Virus record (IMG/VR): IMGVR_UViG_3300050821_007813
Location: 1-29,044 of that record
Length of the DNA: 29,044 nucleotides
Direction: 5' to 3' (one strand)
Source of the DNA: a virus
Shown here: one piece after another, positions 6,890 through 14,360 of the stretch
Position numbering within the stretch: position 1 is the first letter of the stretch
How the letters are laid out: each line of letters begins with the position of its first letter
Position numbers and translations under genes: made by a program
The notes under the pieces: generated by a model
Databases searched by the model: none
What the model saw: the letters and a program-made list of their open reading frames with translations, nothing else
Told to the model about the DNA's origin: nothing

Positions 6890-7294
6890 GTGGACATCAG
6901 CCACGGTTGCTACTCAGGCCCCTTGGCCCAGTTCGACAACCTAAGGCTCATGTGGGCACAGACGGCGGGATACGGCGTGACGGACTACAGGGACATGGGC
7001 GGGCCAGTAATGCCCAACATCGACTACGACGCCTTCAAGGAGGAAGACCTCCTGGGTGAGTGGCCGGACGGTGCCCCCGACGATCCGCTCATGATCCTCC
7101 TCGTTCACACCGAGGGGGAGGGCCGCATCAAGGTGACACACTGCCCCTACCTCGCTGACCGGCTGGAGGAGCTTGAGGGCAAGATGATGGCGGGGGGCGC
7201 AATGGTCACCCCGGCCTGGGTCCTGCTCACGCAGCAGTTCGTTCGTGGCCTTCGCACTGCGGCTGCATACAACCAGGACGTTGTCTTTACGTGA
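6890..7294 (+). CDS. Hypothetical protein
   Basis: A 134-residue acidic protein beginning at GTG 6890, immediately after the dCTP deaminase stop. It has DYDAFKEEDLLGEWPDGAPDDP, a strand-like LMILLVHTEGEGRIKV, a helix around CPYLADRLEELEGKMM, then VTPAWVLLTQQFVRGLRTAAAYN, which resembles a second amphipathic helix. No catalytic signature recognised. The direct abutment suggests co-expression with nucleotide metabolism. Confidence 0.65.
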   Translation: MDISHGCYSGPLAQFDNLRLMWAQTAGYGVTDYRDMGGPVMPNIDYDAFKEEDLLGEWPDGAPDDPLMILLVHTEGEGRIKVTHCPYLADRLEELEGKMMAGGAMVTPAWVLLTQQFVRGLRTAAAYNQDVVFT

Positions 7295-7303
7295 AAGGAC
7301 CCA

Positions 7304-7552
7304 ATGCCGAAACTCAACATCTACGTCGATGAGGACCTGTTAAAACGGATCAAGAAGAACAGCATCCCCATCTCCCAGATATGCCAACAGGCTCTCTGGG
7401 TCGCGATCGAAGAAGCTGAGACATCGGTCTGCGATGAATGTGGTCAACCTGCTCTGTTCCATGTCCAGAACGACGAGGGCGGGGCCTATGCGTGCAAGAG
7501 GCATCTAGCTGCATCTCTTGTGGAAGGGATTTCAACCGTCAGAGCGCTTTGA
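7304..7552 (+). CDS. Ribbon-helix-helix / zinc-finger fusion, candidate regulator
   Basis: An 82-residue protein preceded by the ribosome binding site GAAAGGA. Residues 1-38 (MPKLNIYVDEDLLKRIKK, ISQICQQALWVAIEEAE) fit a ribbon-helix-helix DNA-binding unit of the CopG/antitoxin type. Residues 43-66 carry CDECG and a downstream CKRH, a C-x2-C...C-x2-H zinc site. RHH proteins bind DNA as dimers, so this is a candidate transcription factor for the phage. The pairing of RHH with a zinc knuckle is uncommon. No toxin partner is adjacent, which argues against a simple toxin-antitoxin pair. Confidence 0.7.
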   Translation: MPKLNIYVDEDLLKRIKKNSIPISQICQQALWVAIEEAETSVCDECGQPALFHVQNDEGGAYACKRHLAASLVEGISTVRAL

Positions 7553-7562
7553 GGAGGGTGCT

Positions 7563-8150
7563 ATGAATCTGCCCACTATCGATGTCACCGAAGAAGAGGC
7601 CACCGCCAAGCTGGCCGAGTACGAGAAGATGCTGAGTGATGAGCGCACCGCTGAGGACGAGGCCATCGCCCAGGCCTACCGGGCTGCCAAGCGTGGTCTC
7701 CAGGTGGTGCGGCTGACCGAGGCAATCAAGATGGGCGGCTGGTTCGACAACGACGGTCTGCCCCGCATCGCCATCGCCGGAGCCATGTGGCCGGAATGCT
7801 TCGCGTCCTGGTCCGGTGATGACCTCATCTTCAGTGACACCGGAGGCTGGAGCCGCAACCAGGGTGCCCTGGTGGGACGGGCGTCAGTCCGTGTGCCGAT
7901 GCGCGACGTGGAGATCCCCAGGGTTCGCAACTGGCGGCGCGGCCATGCTCCCATTCCCCTGGTGCCACCGCGCCACCGGCCCAAGCTGCGCCGCCTCAGG
8001 CATTGCCATGTGCTGTGGGAGGTCGACGCCTGGAACAGCGTGCCCGCCAAGGACCCCGCCCTGCTCCGCCATATTCGTGGTGACCTCTGGGCCGTCCTGG
8101 CGGTGTGGGATCTCACCGAGCTTGAGCGGGCCATTCTGGCTCAACGATGA
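7563..8150 (+). CDS. Hypothetical protein
   Basis: A 195-residue protein. ATG 7563 is chosen because of the strong GAGGAGGG just upstream; an in-frame TTG earlier is ignored. N-terminal coiled helix (VTEEEATAKLAEYEKMLSDERTAEDEAIAQAYRAAK), then a compact domain with IAGAMWPECFASW, a basic stretch of HRPKLRRLRHCHVLWEVD and a C-terminal amphipathic helix LERAILAQR. No known motif. It looks like a conserved phage accessory protein. Confidence 0.75.
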   Translation: MNLPTIDVTEEEATAKLAEYEKMLSDERTAEDEAIAQAYRAAKRGLQVVRLTEAIKMGGWFDNDGLPRIAIAGAMWPECFASWSGDDLIFSDTGGWSRNQGALVGRASVRVPMRDVEIPRVRNWRRGHAPIPLVPPRHRPKLRRLRHCHVLWEVDAWNSVPAKDPALLRHIRGDLWAVLAVWDLTELERAILAQR

Positions 8151-8365
8151 GTGCATCCCCTACCGCCGAGAAGAGGGCGCATGTTGCGGCGTGGTCCCTT
8201 CTTCCCCTCATGGGTCTGGCGCTGTTGGCCGCTGTAACAGATGAAGCCGCCAGCGTCCATGTTTTGCAGTACTGGTGTGCCGCTTGGGGCTTCTACTTCT
8301 TCTGCGTCTACACCTGGTTTGTTTGGCGAGGACCGCACCTCTTGAACGACAGGAGTGAGGCATGA
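8147..8365 (+). CDS. Small two-helix membrane protein
   Basis: A 72-residue protein with two likely transmembrane segments: WSLLPLMGLALLAAVT (about 16-31) and YWCAAWGFYFFCVYTWFVW (about 42-60), a short loop and a polar tail. Size and topology would suit a holin or other membrane effector, but no lysis gene lies beside it, so this remains open. ATGA overlaps on both sides. Confidence 0.65.
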   Translation: MSASPTAEKRAHVAAWSLLPLMGLALLAAVTDEAASVHVLQYWCAAWGFYFFCVYTWFVWRGPHLLNDRSEA

Positions 8366-8556
8366 GTTTCCTCAACCTGTTTCCCAGGGAGATGGAACCA
8401 GGTGACGACTGGGATGGCCGCGTCTTCGACCACGTCGAGCCAATGATTGATCCACAACCGGAGCGCAGGCTCAACTGTGTCATGGTCTTCCAGGACGGCA
8501 CCACCAGGCTCTGGCACACCGATGCACCCATGAGGATCTACCGTGCCGCTCATTGA
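8362..8556 (+). CDS. Small hypothetical protein
   Basis: A 64-residue acidic protein (MSFLNLFPREMEPGDDWDGR) with a beta-hairpin-like CVMVFQDGTTRLWHTD near the end. ATGA overlap with the membrane protein gene, and a 14-base overlap with the next. No family recognised. Confidence 0.6.
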   Translation: MSFLNLFPREMEPGDDWDGRVFDHVEPMIDPQPERRLNCVMVFQDGTTRLWHTDAPMRIYRAAH

Positions 8557-8962
8557 TGACACCCTGATGCGCTGGTTCGCCGACCACGACCTGGACGAGG
8601 AGTTGCGCTGGACCACGCACCGCTCCCCCCTGGTCACATGGGTCGATCAAAACGGCAACTCTGAGCCGTCTGGTGAGATCAAGTTCTACCTGCTCTGCAA
8701 CGACATGTTCTGGTGGGGCACGGCTGACTGTGAGTGGATCGAGATCGAGGACATCCCCGACCTCCAGAAGGCCTACGACGATCTCAAGGCTGCGGACCTG
8801 GACGACGTCTGCATGTGGTGTTACGCCCCAGAGCTTTGGATTTCCCGCAAGCGAGGCATGCGACCACAACGACCGTGGTGGAACCGGGAGAAGATCCCCC
8901 AGCCGGTCAAGGATCTGTTCTGTGCCGCAGGCCCGGAGCGCGACCCAAAGGACGAAGGATGA
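8543..8962 (+). CDS. Hypothetical acidic protein
   Basis: A 139-residue protein from GTG 8543, overlapping the previous gene by 14 bases. Rich in Trp, Asp and Glu: ADHDLDEELRW, IKFYLLCNDMFWWGTADCEWIEIEDIPDL, and a Trp-rich C-terminal WISRKRGMRPQRPWW. Four cysteines are dispersed and do not form a clear zinc site. It resembles small uncharacterised phage proteins; function unknown. Confidence 0.7.
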   Translation: MPLIDDTLMRWFADHDLDEELRWTTHRSPLVTWVDQNGNSEPSGEIKFYLLCNDMFWWGTADCEWIEIEDIPDLQKAYDDLKAADLDDVCMWCYAPELWISRKRGMRPQRPWWNREKIPQPVKDLFCAAGPERDPKDEG

Positions 8963-9549
8963 CACCAGAGCGTGAAGGACGAGAGGGAGACTCCCAGGCC
9001 ATGCCCAACATCAACAACGAGCCGTACGTCCACGACGCCATGATCGTTGACATCGAGAGCCGCAAAGCCCTGGGCACCAAACGCTACGGCACTCCGCTCC
9101 AGGCTCACAATGGTCGCAACGCCCTGCTCGACGCCTACGAGGAAGCGCTCGACCTGGCTGTGTACCTCAAGCAGGCTCTAATCGAACAGGACGACGTCCC
9201 GGAGGTGGAAGTGACAACTGACAAGCCTGTACCGATCAGCGAAGTGCCAGTCAGTCCAATGCAACGACGCAGTGGGGCCAAGAATGTCTCGTCCCCACAC
9301 CTCCAGGCAGCCTTCATTGATGAGGCCCGCCATGCCATGGGCCAGCCCACGGTGGAGGATGCCCAGGCTCTCGTGGGCAAGCACATCAAGATCGTGTTCA
9401 ACGTCGATTGGACTCCGGCCACGGGTGAGCTAACGGAGGTCGTCACCCATCCATCCGCAGGCTCTGGCCCCTATCTGATCCTGGACGGCTATCGAGAGCG
9501 CATCTACCCGCTCAACTCGATCCAGAGCATCGACGTTGTCGATGAGTGA
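8959..9549 (+). CDS. MazG-like nucleotide pyrophosphohydrolase domain with C-terminal extension
   Basis: A 196-residue protein from ATG 8959 (ATGA); ATG 9001 is an alternative. Residues 30-70 (ESRKALGTKRYGTPL, NGRNALLDAYEEALDLAVYLKQAL) match the phage MazG-like pattern, in which E-x-x-E-type acidic residues in the DAYEEALD helix would bind magnesium. Such enzymes hydrolyse (d)NTPs to monophosphates and can trim host or abnormal nucleotides. A Pro-rich linker leads to a second small beta domain (VGKHIKIVFNVDW, PYLILDGYRERIYPL) that could be a barrel. It fits the dCTP deaminase neighbourhood. Confidence 0.65.
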   Translation: MTPEREGREGDSQAMPNINNEPYVHDAMIVDIESRKALGTKRYGTPLQAHNGRNALLDAYEEALDLAVYLKQALIEQDDVPEVEVTTDKPVPISEVPVSPMQRRSGAKNVSSPHLQAAFIDEARHAMGQPTVEDAQALVGKHIKIVFNVDWTPATGELTEVVTHPSAGSGPYLILDGYRERIYPLNSIQSIDVVDE

Positions 9550-9868
9550 CGTCTATGGCCCGGTGGTGATTGGTGACGGTGGGATTACCTGTCCCCGGTG
9601 TGGCATGACCAGCCACAACCCCAACGACATCGCCGAGGGCTACTGCGGTAACTGCCACGACTGGACCGGCCCTGTGCTGCCCACTTACGAGGTCGCCGAT
9701 CACCTGGGCCGAATGGTGCCCATGGGATTCATCTGGGATGGGCGCTGCTTTGAGTTCACCGAACACGGCACGGTCGAGGTCGAGGGTTGGTCCGGTGACC
9801 TGGGCAATGGTTTGAGCTATGACATCCGAGGTGGCGACTGGGATCCTGAATGGGACTTTGAGCTATGA
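9542..9868 (+). CDS. Zinc-ribbon protein
   Basis: A 108-residue protein starting at ATG 9542, overlapping the previous stop by eight bases. CPRCGMTSHNPNDIAEGYC with a following GNC gives two C-x2-C pairs about 15 residues apart, a zinc ribbon very common in actinobacteria and their phages. The remainder is an acidic beta-rich domain ending WDPEWDFEL. Probably a nucleic-acid or protein adaptor; the partner is unknown. Confidence 0.7.
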   Translation: MSDVYGPVVIGDGGITCPRCGMTSHNPNDIAEGYCGNCHDWTGPVLPTYEVADHLGRMVPMGFIWDGRCFEFTEHGTVEVEGWSGDLGNGLSYDIRGGDWDPEWDFEL

Positions 9869-10203
9869 CTGATCCCCAGGGGAGGAATGCAGAGGGGTCG
9901 AAGAGTCAGGTCGCACCTGGCCTACTACCCGACGAGGAACGGTCGGGACCCTCTGCATCTCCTGGCCCCGATTATGAGGTCACCAAGAAGCTGCACTCCA
10001 CGACGGACGCAAGGGTGTGGGCACAGGAGTGGTGCAGGATCGCCAGAGAGATAGAAGCCAGTAACGACGGGCGAGACATCATTGACGAAGGCTGGATGAT
10101 CGGGTGGTTCGCCAACGCCATCATGGTCGGCTGGGACGAACACGCCCGCCGTTATCCGCCGCCTGAACCTGACGAGGAGATTGGTTACTACGGTGCCCGC
10201 TGA
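9865..10203 (+). CDS. Hypothetical protein
   Basis: A 112-residue protein (ATGA overlap) with a disordered polar start and a folded helical core HSTTDARVWAQEWCRIAREIE, DEGWMIGWFANAIMVGWDEH. This helix pair recurs in actinophage proteins of unknown role. Acidic C-terminus. Confidence 0.7.
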   Translation: MTDPQGRNAEGSKSQVAPGLLPDEERSGPSASPGPDYEVTKKLHSTTDARVWAQEWCRIAREIEASNDGRDIIDEGWMIGWFANAIMVGWDEHARRYPPPEPDEEIGYYGAR

Positions 10204-10372
10204 CTACGTGCGCTGTTTCTGGCGGGTAGGTGGACAGGTTGGGCGCACCATCTATGCCCAGGGTCCAGACGATGACAAGGGAGTGCTGATCGGTGTGATG
10301 GACACCCCAGAGCTAGCCCTTGACGCCTGCACCCATCACAACAACTTCCTCTACAGCCAGGGCCTACGGTGA
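10193..10372 (+). CDS. Small hypothetical protein
   Basis: A 59-residue protein, FWRVGGQVGRTIYAQG and ELALDACTHHNNFLY, probably a small alpha/beta unit. GTG 10193 overlaps the previous gene by 11 bases; TTG 10181 in frame is equally possible, and neither has a clear ribosome binding site. GTGA overlap with the following gene supports the frame. Confidence 0.6.
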   Translation: MPADYVRCFWRVGGQVGRTIYAQGPDDDKGVLIGVMDTPELALDACTHHNNFLYSQGLR

Positions 10373-10575
10373 CCCAGACCGCCGACCTGAGGACACTTAT
10401 CGAGGGGTTCCGACGCAAGCACTACGAGTGCGAGGATTGCTGGTACTCCTGCCCGAAATCCGAAGGTGGGTGCTGTGACGACGCTCAGACAGGTTGCACC
10501 TGTGGCGCCGACGCACACAACAAACGGGTGGAGGAAGCACTAGCCCATATCGACAGCTTGCGGGCAGGGGAATGA
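10369..10575 (+). CDS. Cysteine-rich small protein
   Basis: A 68-residue protein from GTG 10369. It has a helix, then a dense cysteine block (CEDCWYSC, GGCCDDAQTGCTC) that could bind two metal ions, then a C-terminal helix ending DSLRAGE. Very common in actinophages as small zinc proteins of unknown role. Coupled to the glycosyltransferase gene by ATGA. Confidence 0.65.
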   Translation: MTQTADLRTLIEGFRRKHYECEDCWYSCPKSEGGCCDDAQTGCTCGADAHNKRVEEALAHIDSLRAGE

Positions 10576-11642
10576 CAGTCGGCCTGATGGCGATCGTCAA
10601 GAACGAGGAGAAGACGCTGCCGCGTCTGGCCGAGAGCTTGCACGGCCACGTCCAGCACTGGACCATCGTGGACACCGGCAGCACTGATGAGACGATGCGG
10701 ATCGCCCCGCAAGTCTTCAACTACGCCCCCGGCAATATCTACAGCCGGGACTTCAAGGGCTTCGGCCCCAGCAAGAACGAGGCCATCGAACTAGCTGAGT
10801 CGCACACCGATTGGCTGCTCTGGCTCGACGCAGACGAGACGTTCGGCGGCTACATCCAGACCAATGACAACTATGACTGGGTCGAGATCCAGGAGCGCAA
10901 CGGAGACCTTACTTTCTGGAAGCCTCGTCTGTTCCGTACTGGGCGTGGCTTCCACTGGACCGGACTGACCCACGAGTATCTGTCCAGTCCCTTGGCCGGG
11001 CCATCATTGAGGAGCGAGGCCTTCTGGGTGGTGCATCACGCTGACGGTGGCTCTCGTAGTGAGAAGTTCCCACGCGACCTGGCTCTGCTTCAGGAGGAAT
11101 GGAGTACGGATCCCGGCACCCGCACCGCCTTCTATATGGCTCGCACCTTCCAGGACATGGGCAGCATGGCCCAGGCCGTCGACTGGTACCGGCGACGCAT
11201 CGGCATGGGCGGCTGGGACGAGGAGGTCTTCTACAGCCGCTACTCCTTGGGTGTGTGCCTGCTGGACATGAACTGTCCTGAGGAGGCGGCGGGCCAGCTA
11301 TGGCGGGCCTGGGGCATGAAGAACTGGCGTGCCGAGCCACTGGTAGCTCTAGCCCAGCACTACCGCATCACTGAGCAGTGGACGCTGGCCTGGGAGGCCA
11401 TGCAAATGGCCTACGCCTACTGTCGAGCGCAGCCGGGCAGCTTCCCTCCCCTTCACGACGGGTTATTCGTGGACGACACGGCAGCCGGGTGGAGGTGCGC
11501 CTACGAGCAGTCCATTTCTTCCTGGTACACCGGCAATCGAGAGCGAGGGCGCATGCTGCTGGACTACCTGCTGACACGAGGCAGCGATGTACCGGAGCCG
11601 TTCTTCACTTCGGTGGCGACCAATCGGGAGTACTACCAATGA
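10572..11642 (+). CDS. GT-A family 2 glycosyltransferase with TPR-like tail
   Basis: A 356-residue protein. NEEKT (11-15), VDTGSTDET (33-41) and the DxD-type LDADE (85-89) are the nucleotide-sugar and metal-binding motifs of inverting GT2 enzymes. The second half (about 175-300) has repeated helical pairs (TAFYMARTFQDMGSMAQAVDWY, SLGVCLLDMNCPEEAAGQLW) of TPR-like character, likely contacting the acceptor. Phage GT2 proteins may decorate modified DNA bases, capsid or tail proteins or host envelope; the acceptor cannot be told here. A DNA methyltransferase three genes on keeps DNA modification possible. Confidence 0.85.
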   Translation: MTVGLMAIVKNEEKTLPRLAESLHGHVQHWTIVDTGSTDETMRIAPQVFNYAPGNIYSRDFKGFGPSKNEAIELAESHTDWLLWLDADETFGGYIQTNDNYDWVEIQERNGDLTFWKPRLFRTGRGFHWTGLTHEYLSSPLAGPSLRSEAFWVVHHADGGSRSEKFPRDLALLQEEWSTDPGTRTAFYMARTFQDMGSMAQAVDWYRRRIGMGGWDEEVFYSRYSLGVCLLDMNCPEEAAGQLWRAWGMKNWRAEPLVALAQHYRITEQWTLAWEAMQMAYAYCRAQPGSFPPLHDGLFVDDTAAGWRCAYEQSISSWYTGNRERGRMLLDYLLTRGSDVPEPFFTSVATNREYYQ

Positions 11643-11995
11643 AGCCGGATTGGGTGGGCAAGTTCTTCGGCGAGCCATGGCCCTCTGGTGTCTGCGAGGA
11701 CGGCACCCAGGTCGACACGCCCCTGGGAATGTCCTGCGTGATGTGCGAGGAGCCGATCCAGCCGGGCGATCAGGGCAGCTTCATGGGCACCTACGTGCCC
11801 AACCTGCCCGCCGCGACCTATGGTCCCGTCCACCGCGAATGCAGCCTGCGAGCGACGCTGGGCGGCATCGGCCACCTCGACCGCCACGACTACTGGTGCG
11901 TCAAGATGGGTGACCCCGATGGTGGGCGCAGCTACCGGCAGTCAGCCCTGGAGGTGTGGGACTGGGTGGCTGACCACGGCTTCCCCAGGGGCTGA
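11639..11995 (+). CDS. Small zinc-binding protein
   Basis: A 118-residue protein (ATGA overlap). CVMCEEPI plus a later H-x2-C (HREC) forms a likely C-x2-C...H-x2-C site, a pattern shared by small actinobacterial proteins flanking modification genes. N-terminal VGKFFGEPWPSGVCEDGTQV and C-terminal WVADHGFPRG are distinctive, but no family was named. Confidence 0.7.
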   Translation: MKPDWVGKFFGEPWPSGVCEDGTQVDTPLGMSCVMCEEPIQPGDQGSFMGTYVPNLPAATYGPVHRECSLRATLGGIGHLDRHDYWCVKMGDPDGGRSYRQSALEVWDWVADHGFPRG

Positions 11996-11998
11996 GCC

Positions 11999-12226
11999 GT
12001 GATCGATCGAGAGAAGATCCTGGAGGCCCTGGAGCAGTCGCTGGGGTCTCATATGGGCCACAAGTGGAAGCAGGTTGGTCGGTGCGTTTACTGCGATGAC
12101 TGCGCGGCCCGGTTGTACCAAGGGAAGCTGCCCCCCGATCGACCTCCCGACCTCGTGGTCAGGCCTCGCCCACCGGCAGAGCCAAAGGCCACCACCGAAA
12201 TGCGACAGCGATGGGGCAAGCGATGA
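11999..12226 (+). CDS. Small zinc-knuckle protein
   Basis: A 75-residue protein from GTG 11999, three bases after the previous stop. N-terminal helix LEALEQSLGSHMGHKWKQ, then CVYCDDC, then a Pro/Arg-rich basic tail. Probably a single zinc-knuckle adaptor. ATGA overlap with the methyltransferase gene suggests co-translation. Confidence 0.6.
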   Translation: MIDREKILEALEQSLGSHMGHKWKQVGRCVYCDDCAARLYQGKLPPDRPPDLVVRPRPPAEPKATTEMRQRWGKR

Positions 12227-12846
12227 TCCAGCTTGCCCGTAGGCCCGTCCTGTCGGTCGTGGTGGGTGACAACTGCGACCTGATGGCGAAGGTCGCCCGG
12301 CTGTGGATCCGGCCCACAGACGCCGTCCTGGATACCACCTACGGGCGAGGAGCCTTCTGGACCTTGTACCGGCCCAGGCACCTGATCATCAGCGACCATG
12401 ACTTCACTGCGCTCCCCTACGGCGATGAGTTCGCCGACGTCGTGGTCTACGACCCGCCTTACACCTCGACGGGCGGCAACGACACCAGCACCATCGATGA
12501 CTTCAACCAGCGCTACGGCCTGGGCGACATCAAGGGCGTCAACAACCTGTTCGCCTACAACAAGCTGGGCATGGCGGAATGCGCCAGGGTCAGCGCTGGC
12601 CTGGTCATGGTCAAGTGCGCTGACTTCGTGGAGTCCGGCCACCGCCACTGGGGCCACCAGGTGATAACCGACACGGCCAGGGAGCTTGGCCTCCGCCAGG
12701 TGGACGAGTTCATCCTCGTCTCTGGTACCGGCCCTCAGCCCAAGAAGAACCTGGACGGCTCACGTCGCCGCCAGGTTCACTCCAGACGTGCCCACAGCTT
12801 CCTCTGTGTCTTCAGGAAGCCTCGGAGGCGGCATACCCCCCTGTAA
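12223..12846 (+). CDS. Orphan DNA methyltransferase (N6-A/N4-C type)
   Basis: A 207-residue class I methyltransferase. VLDTTYGRGAFW (35-46) is motif I for S-adenosylmethionine and DPPY (77-80) is motif IV, the catalytic loop of exocyclic amino methyltransferases. The downstream TSTIDDFNQRYGLGD and a final positively charged stretch RQVHSRRAHS fit phage orphan enzymes without a restriction partner. No nuclease gene is adjacent, so it likely protects phage DNA from host restriction. It is the last rightward gene before a convergent, three-base junction at 12847-12849. Confidence 0.85.
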   Translation: MIQLARRPVLSVVVGDNCDLMAKVARLWIRPTDAVLDTTYGRGAFWTLYRPRHLIISDHDFTALPYGDEFADVVVYDPPYTSTGGNDTSTIDDFNQRYGLGDIKGVNNLFAYNKLGMAECARVSAGLVMVKCADFVESGHRHWGHQVITDTARELGLRQVDEFILVSGTGPQPKKNLDGSRRRQVHSRRAHSFLCVFRKPRRRHTPL

Positions 12847-12849
12847 CCC

Positions 12850-13617
12850 CTACGACGGCTCCTGGGGCCTCTGACGGGTGGCCTCGACCCTTCTCTGCAA
12901 CTCGTCGGTCGCGACCACGAGGCGCTTGACGTCGTCCTCGTTCCAGTCACGAGGCTGGCAGTCGCTTAGCTCGTACAGTTCACCAACCGGTGCGTCGGTG
13001 ATGAAGTCCATGAAGTCGTGGTCGCACCAGGGTGGCACCCAGGCCCCCGATCGGCACACGAACACGGTGTCGAAGCGGACGTCGTTGGGCAGCCCGTTGT
13101 CGACGGCACGGTCCACCGGCACCAGCGGCTCCGGCTCCTTGTCCATGGCCCAGGTCTTCCAGGTCGGGTAGCGGACGTGTAGCTCAGCCTGGTGGTTGAG
13201 CCGGTAGCCGACCATCCAGTCTTCACAGGTCACCTTGTTGTCCCGGATGATCTGCTTGATGTCTCGGTTCTCCCCGTAGCCGGAGTCATGGTGGGCGTCG
13301 TACAGCCACACCTGAGGATCGCGGCCCACCGACTCTCGCACCTCCTGATTGAACGCCTGCACGTTGGAGTCGGCGTAATACAGCACAGCGTCCTCGGAGA
13401 TGTTGAAGCGCTCCCACCAATCGATCCACTCTTTGTTCAGCATGGGTCGCGGCACACCAGCACGGTCGAACTCCGCCGCCCTGATGCCCCAGATGGGTCC
13501 GAAGTAGATGCTGCTGCCCTCACTGTGGCCCCAGTCCCACAACTCCCACTGCTTGCCCCAAGGTTCCTGTGTGGGGAAGAAGTAGTCCCAGTCCACCACC
13601 AGTAGGTTCTGCGTCAT
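12850..13617 (-). CDS. UPF0489-like / arginase-fold-like protein
   Basis: A 255-residue protein. DWDYFFP (9-15), ADSN (82-85) and DAHHD (107-111) have the spacing of metal ligands in UPF0489 domains, which are related to the arginase/deacetylase fold. The neighbouring CEDWMVGYRL and FVCRSGAWVPPW are conserved-looking in actinobacterial relatives. The likely product is a metal-dependent hydrolase, but the substrate is unknown. It ends the eleven-gene leftward operon and is coupled to the previous gene by ATGA. Confidence 0.6.
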   Translation of the reverse strand: MTQNLLVVDWDYFFPTQEPWGKQWELWDWGHSEGSSIYFGPIWGIRAAEFDRAGVPRPMLNKEWIDWWERFNISEDAVLYYADSNVQAFNQEVRESVGRDPQVWLYDAHHDSGYGENRDIKQIIRDNKVTCEDWMVGYRLNHQAELHVRYPTWKTWAMDKEPEPLVPVDRAVDNGLPNDVRFDTVFVCRSGAWVPPWCDHDFMDFITDAPVGELYELSDCQPRDWNEDDVKRLVVATDELQRRVEATRQRPQEPS

Positions 13618-13892
13618 TTCCTCGATCCTTCGATAAGTGGTGGGTCGATGACCGCCCCGTCAGCGTCGAGGCCATGCACCGCCCCGGTGCGCTTCCAGAT
13701 GGCGAACTGGTGGACGGCCCAGGCTTCATGGTTGTCGTCGGAGCGTTGGCCCAGCCTGACCATCAGCCAGGGGCCGGGTTCGATCAGGCCAGGCCCGTAC
13801 TCGTGTCGTTGCCAGTCGATCTCCAGCACATCAAAGAAAGGGAACAGCACCAGGAGCCGGTCCAGGGCCAGCCGTTCAGTCGTTGGCTGCAT
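13614..13892 (-). CDS. Hypothetical protein
   Basis: A 92-residue protein from ATG 13892, or from an in-frame TTG 13913; the ATG gives the smaller overlap (17 bases) with the gene before it. ERLALDRLLVLFPFFDVLEIDWQRHEY is a helix then a strand, followed by AWAVHQFAIWKRTGAVHGLD. The latter segment resembles a short beta-hairpin. No family recognised. Confidence 0.6.
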   Translation of the reverse strand: MQPTTERLALDRLLVLFPFFDVLEIDWQRHEYGPGLIEPGPWLMVRLGQRSDDNHEAWAVHQFAIWKRTGAVHGLDADGAVIDPPLIEGSRK

Positions 13893-14175
13893 CAATGTGG
13901 GCGTCCAGTCCAAGGATGGCGGTGAGTGTGTCTCGCTTCAGGGCCTCAGCCTCCTGCGGGTCCTCGCCTGCCTTCAGTATGCGGCGTGCGGCTTCAGGCC
14001 AGTCGGTCTCGGTGTCCTGGCGTTGAGCGATGTGGACATCGTGGTCGGTGGCAGTGGCCTCTCGATTATCGTCTGCGTGCCAGATGCCCTCGGCGTCCCT
14101 GGTCCAGGTGACGAGGTGACCCTGGGTCACGCTGTGGTACGAGAAGGTGTCGCCCGGTATGTAGTTCTGGCTCAT
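13876..14175 (-). CDS. Hypothetical protein
   Basis: A 99-residue acidic protein. FSYHSVTQGHLVTWTRD and IWHADD look like a small beta-rich unit, and the second half is helical (ARRILKAGEDPQEAEALKRDTL). It overlaps the next gene and starts with ATGA overlap from the upstream one. Function unknown. Confidence 0.6.
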   Translation of the reverse strand: MSQNYIPGDTFSYHSVTQGHLVTWTRDAEGIWHADDNREATATDHDVHIAQRQDTETDWPEAARRILKAGEDPQEAEALKRDTLTAILGLDAHIDAAND

Positions 14176-14360
14176 TGCTGATGCTCCGCTCCGTAGCTGT
14201 CCCAGCCAGCCTTGTCGATGAGGTCGCTGGCGACGCGGCCCACCGGCAGATGCAAGACCTTGGCGAAGTCCACAAGCTGGCGATAGAGCTTGGCGTCGAT
14301 GGCGATGTACTTCTTCTCCACCTTGCGCCAGTCGTCGTACTGGTGGCCCATCTCAGGCAT
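14172..14360 (-). CDS. Putative ribbon-helix-helix DNA-binding protein
   Basis: A 62-residue protein from ATG 14360 (overlap of eight bases); ATG 14369 and 14351 are alternatives. KKYIAIDAKLYRQLVDFAKVL followed by VGRVASDLIDKAG has the strand-helix-helix layout of Arc/CopG-type repressors. The basic N-terminus (DDWRKVEKKY) would contact DNA. It is a second candidate regulator for the operators found to the right. Confidence 0.5.
   Translation of the reverse strand: MPEMGHQYDDWRKVEKKYIAIDAKLYRQLVDFAKVLHLPVGRVASDLIDKAGWDSYGAEHQQ

Noticed and set aside
7304-7552. Toxin-antitoxin pair based on the RHH domain
   Set aside because: The next gene starts with its own ribosome binding site, is larger than usual toxins and shows no toxin motif.
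8147-8365. Holin assignment for the two-helix membrane protein
   Set aside because: No endolysin or other lysis gene is near; topology alone is not specific.
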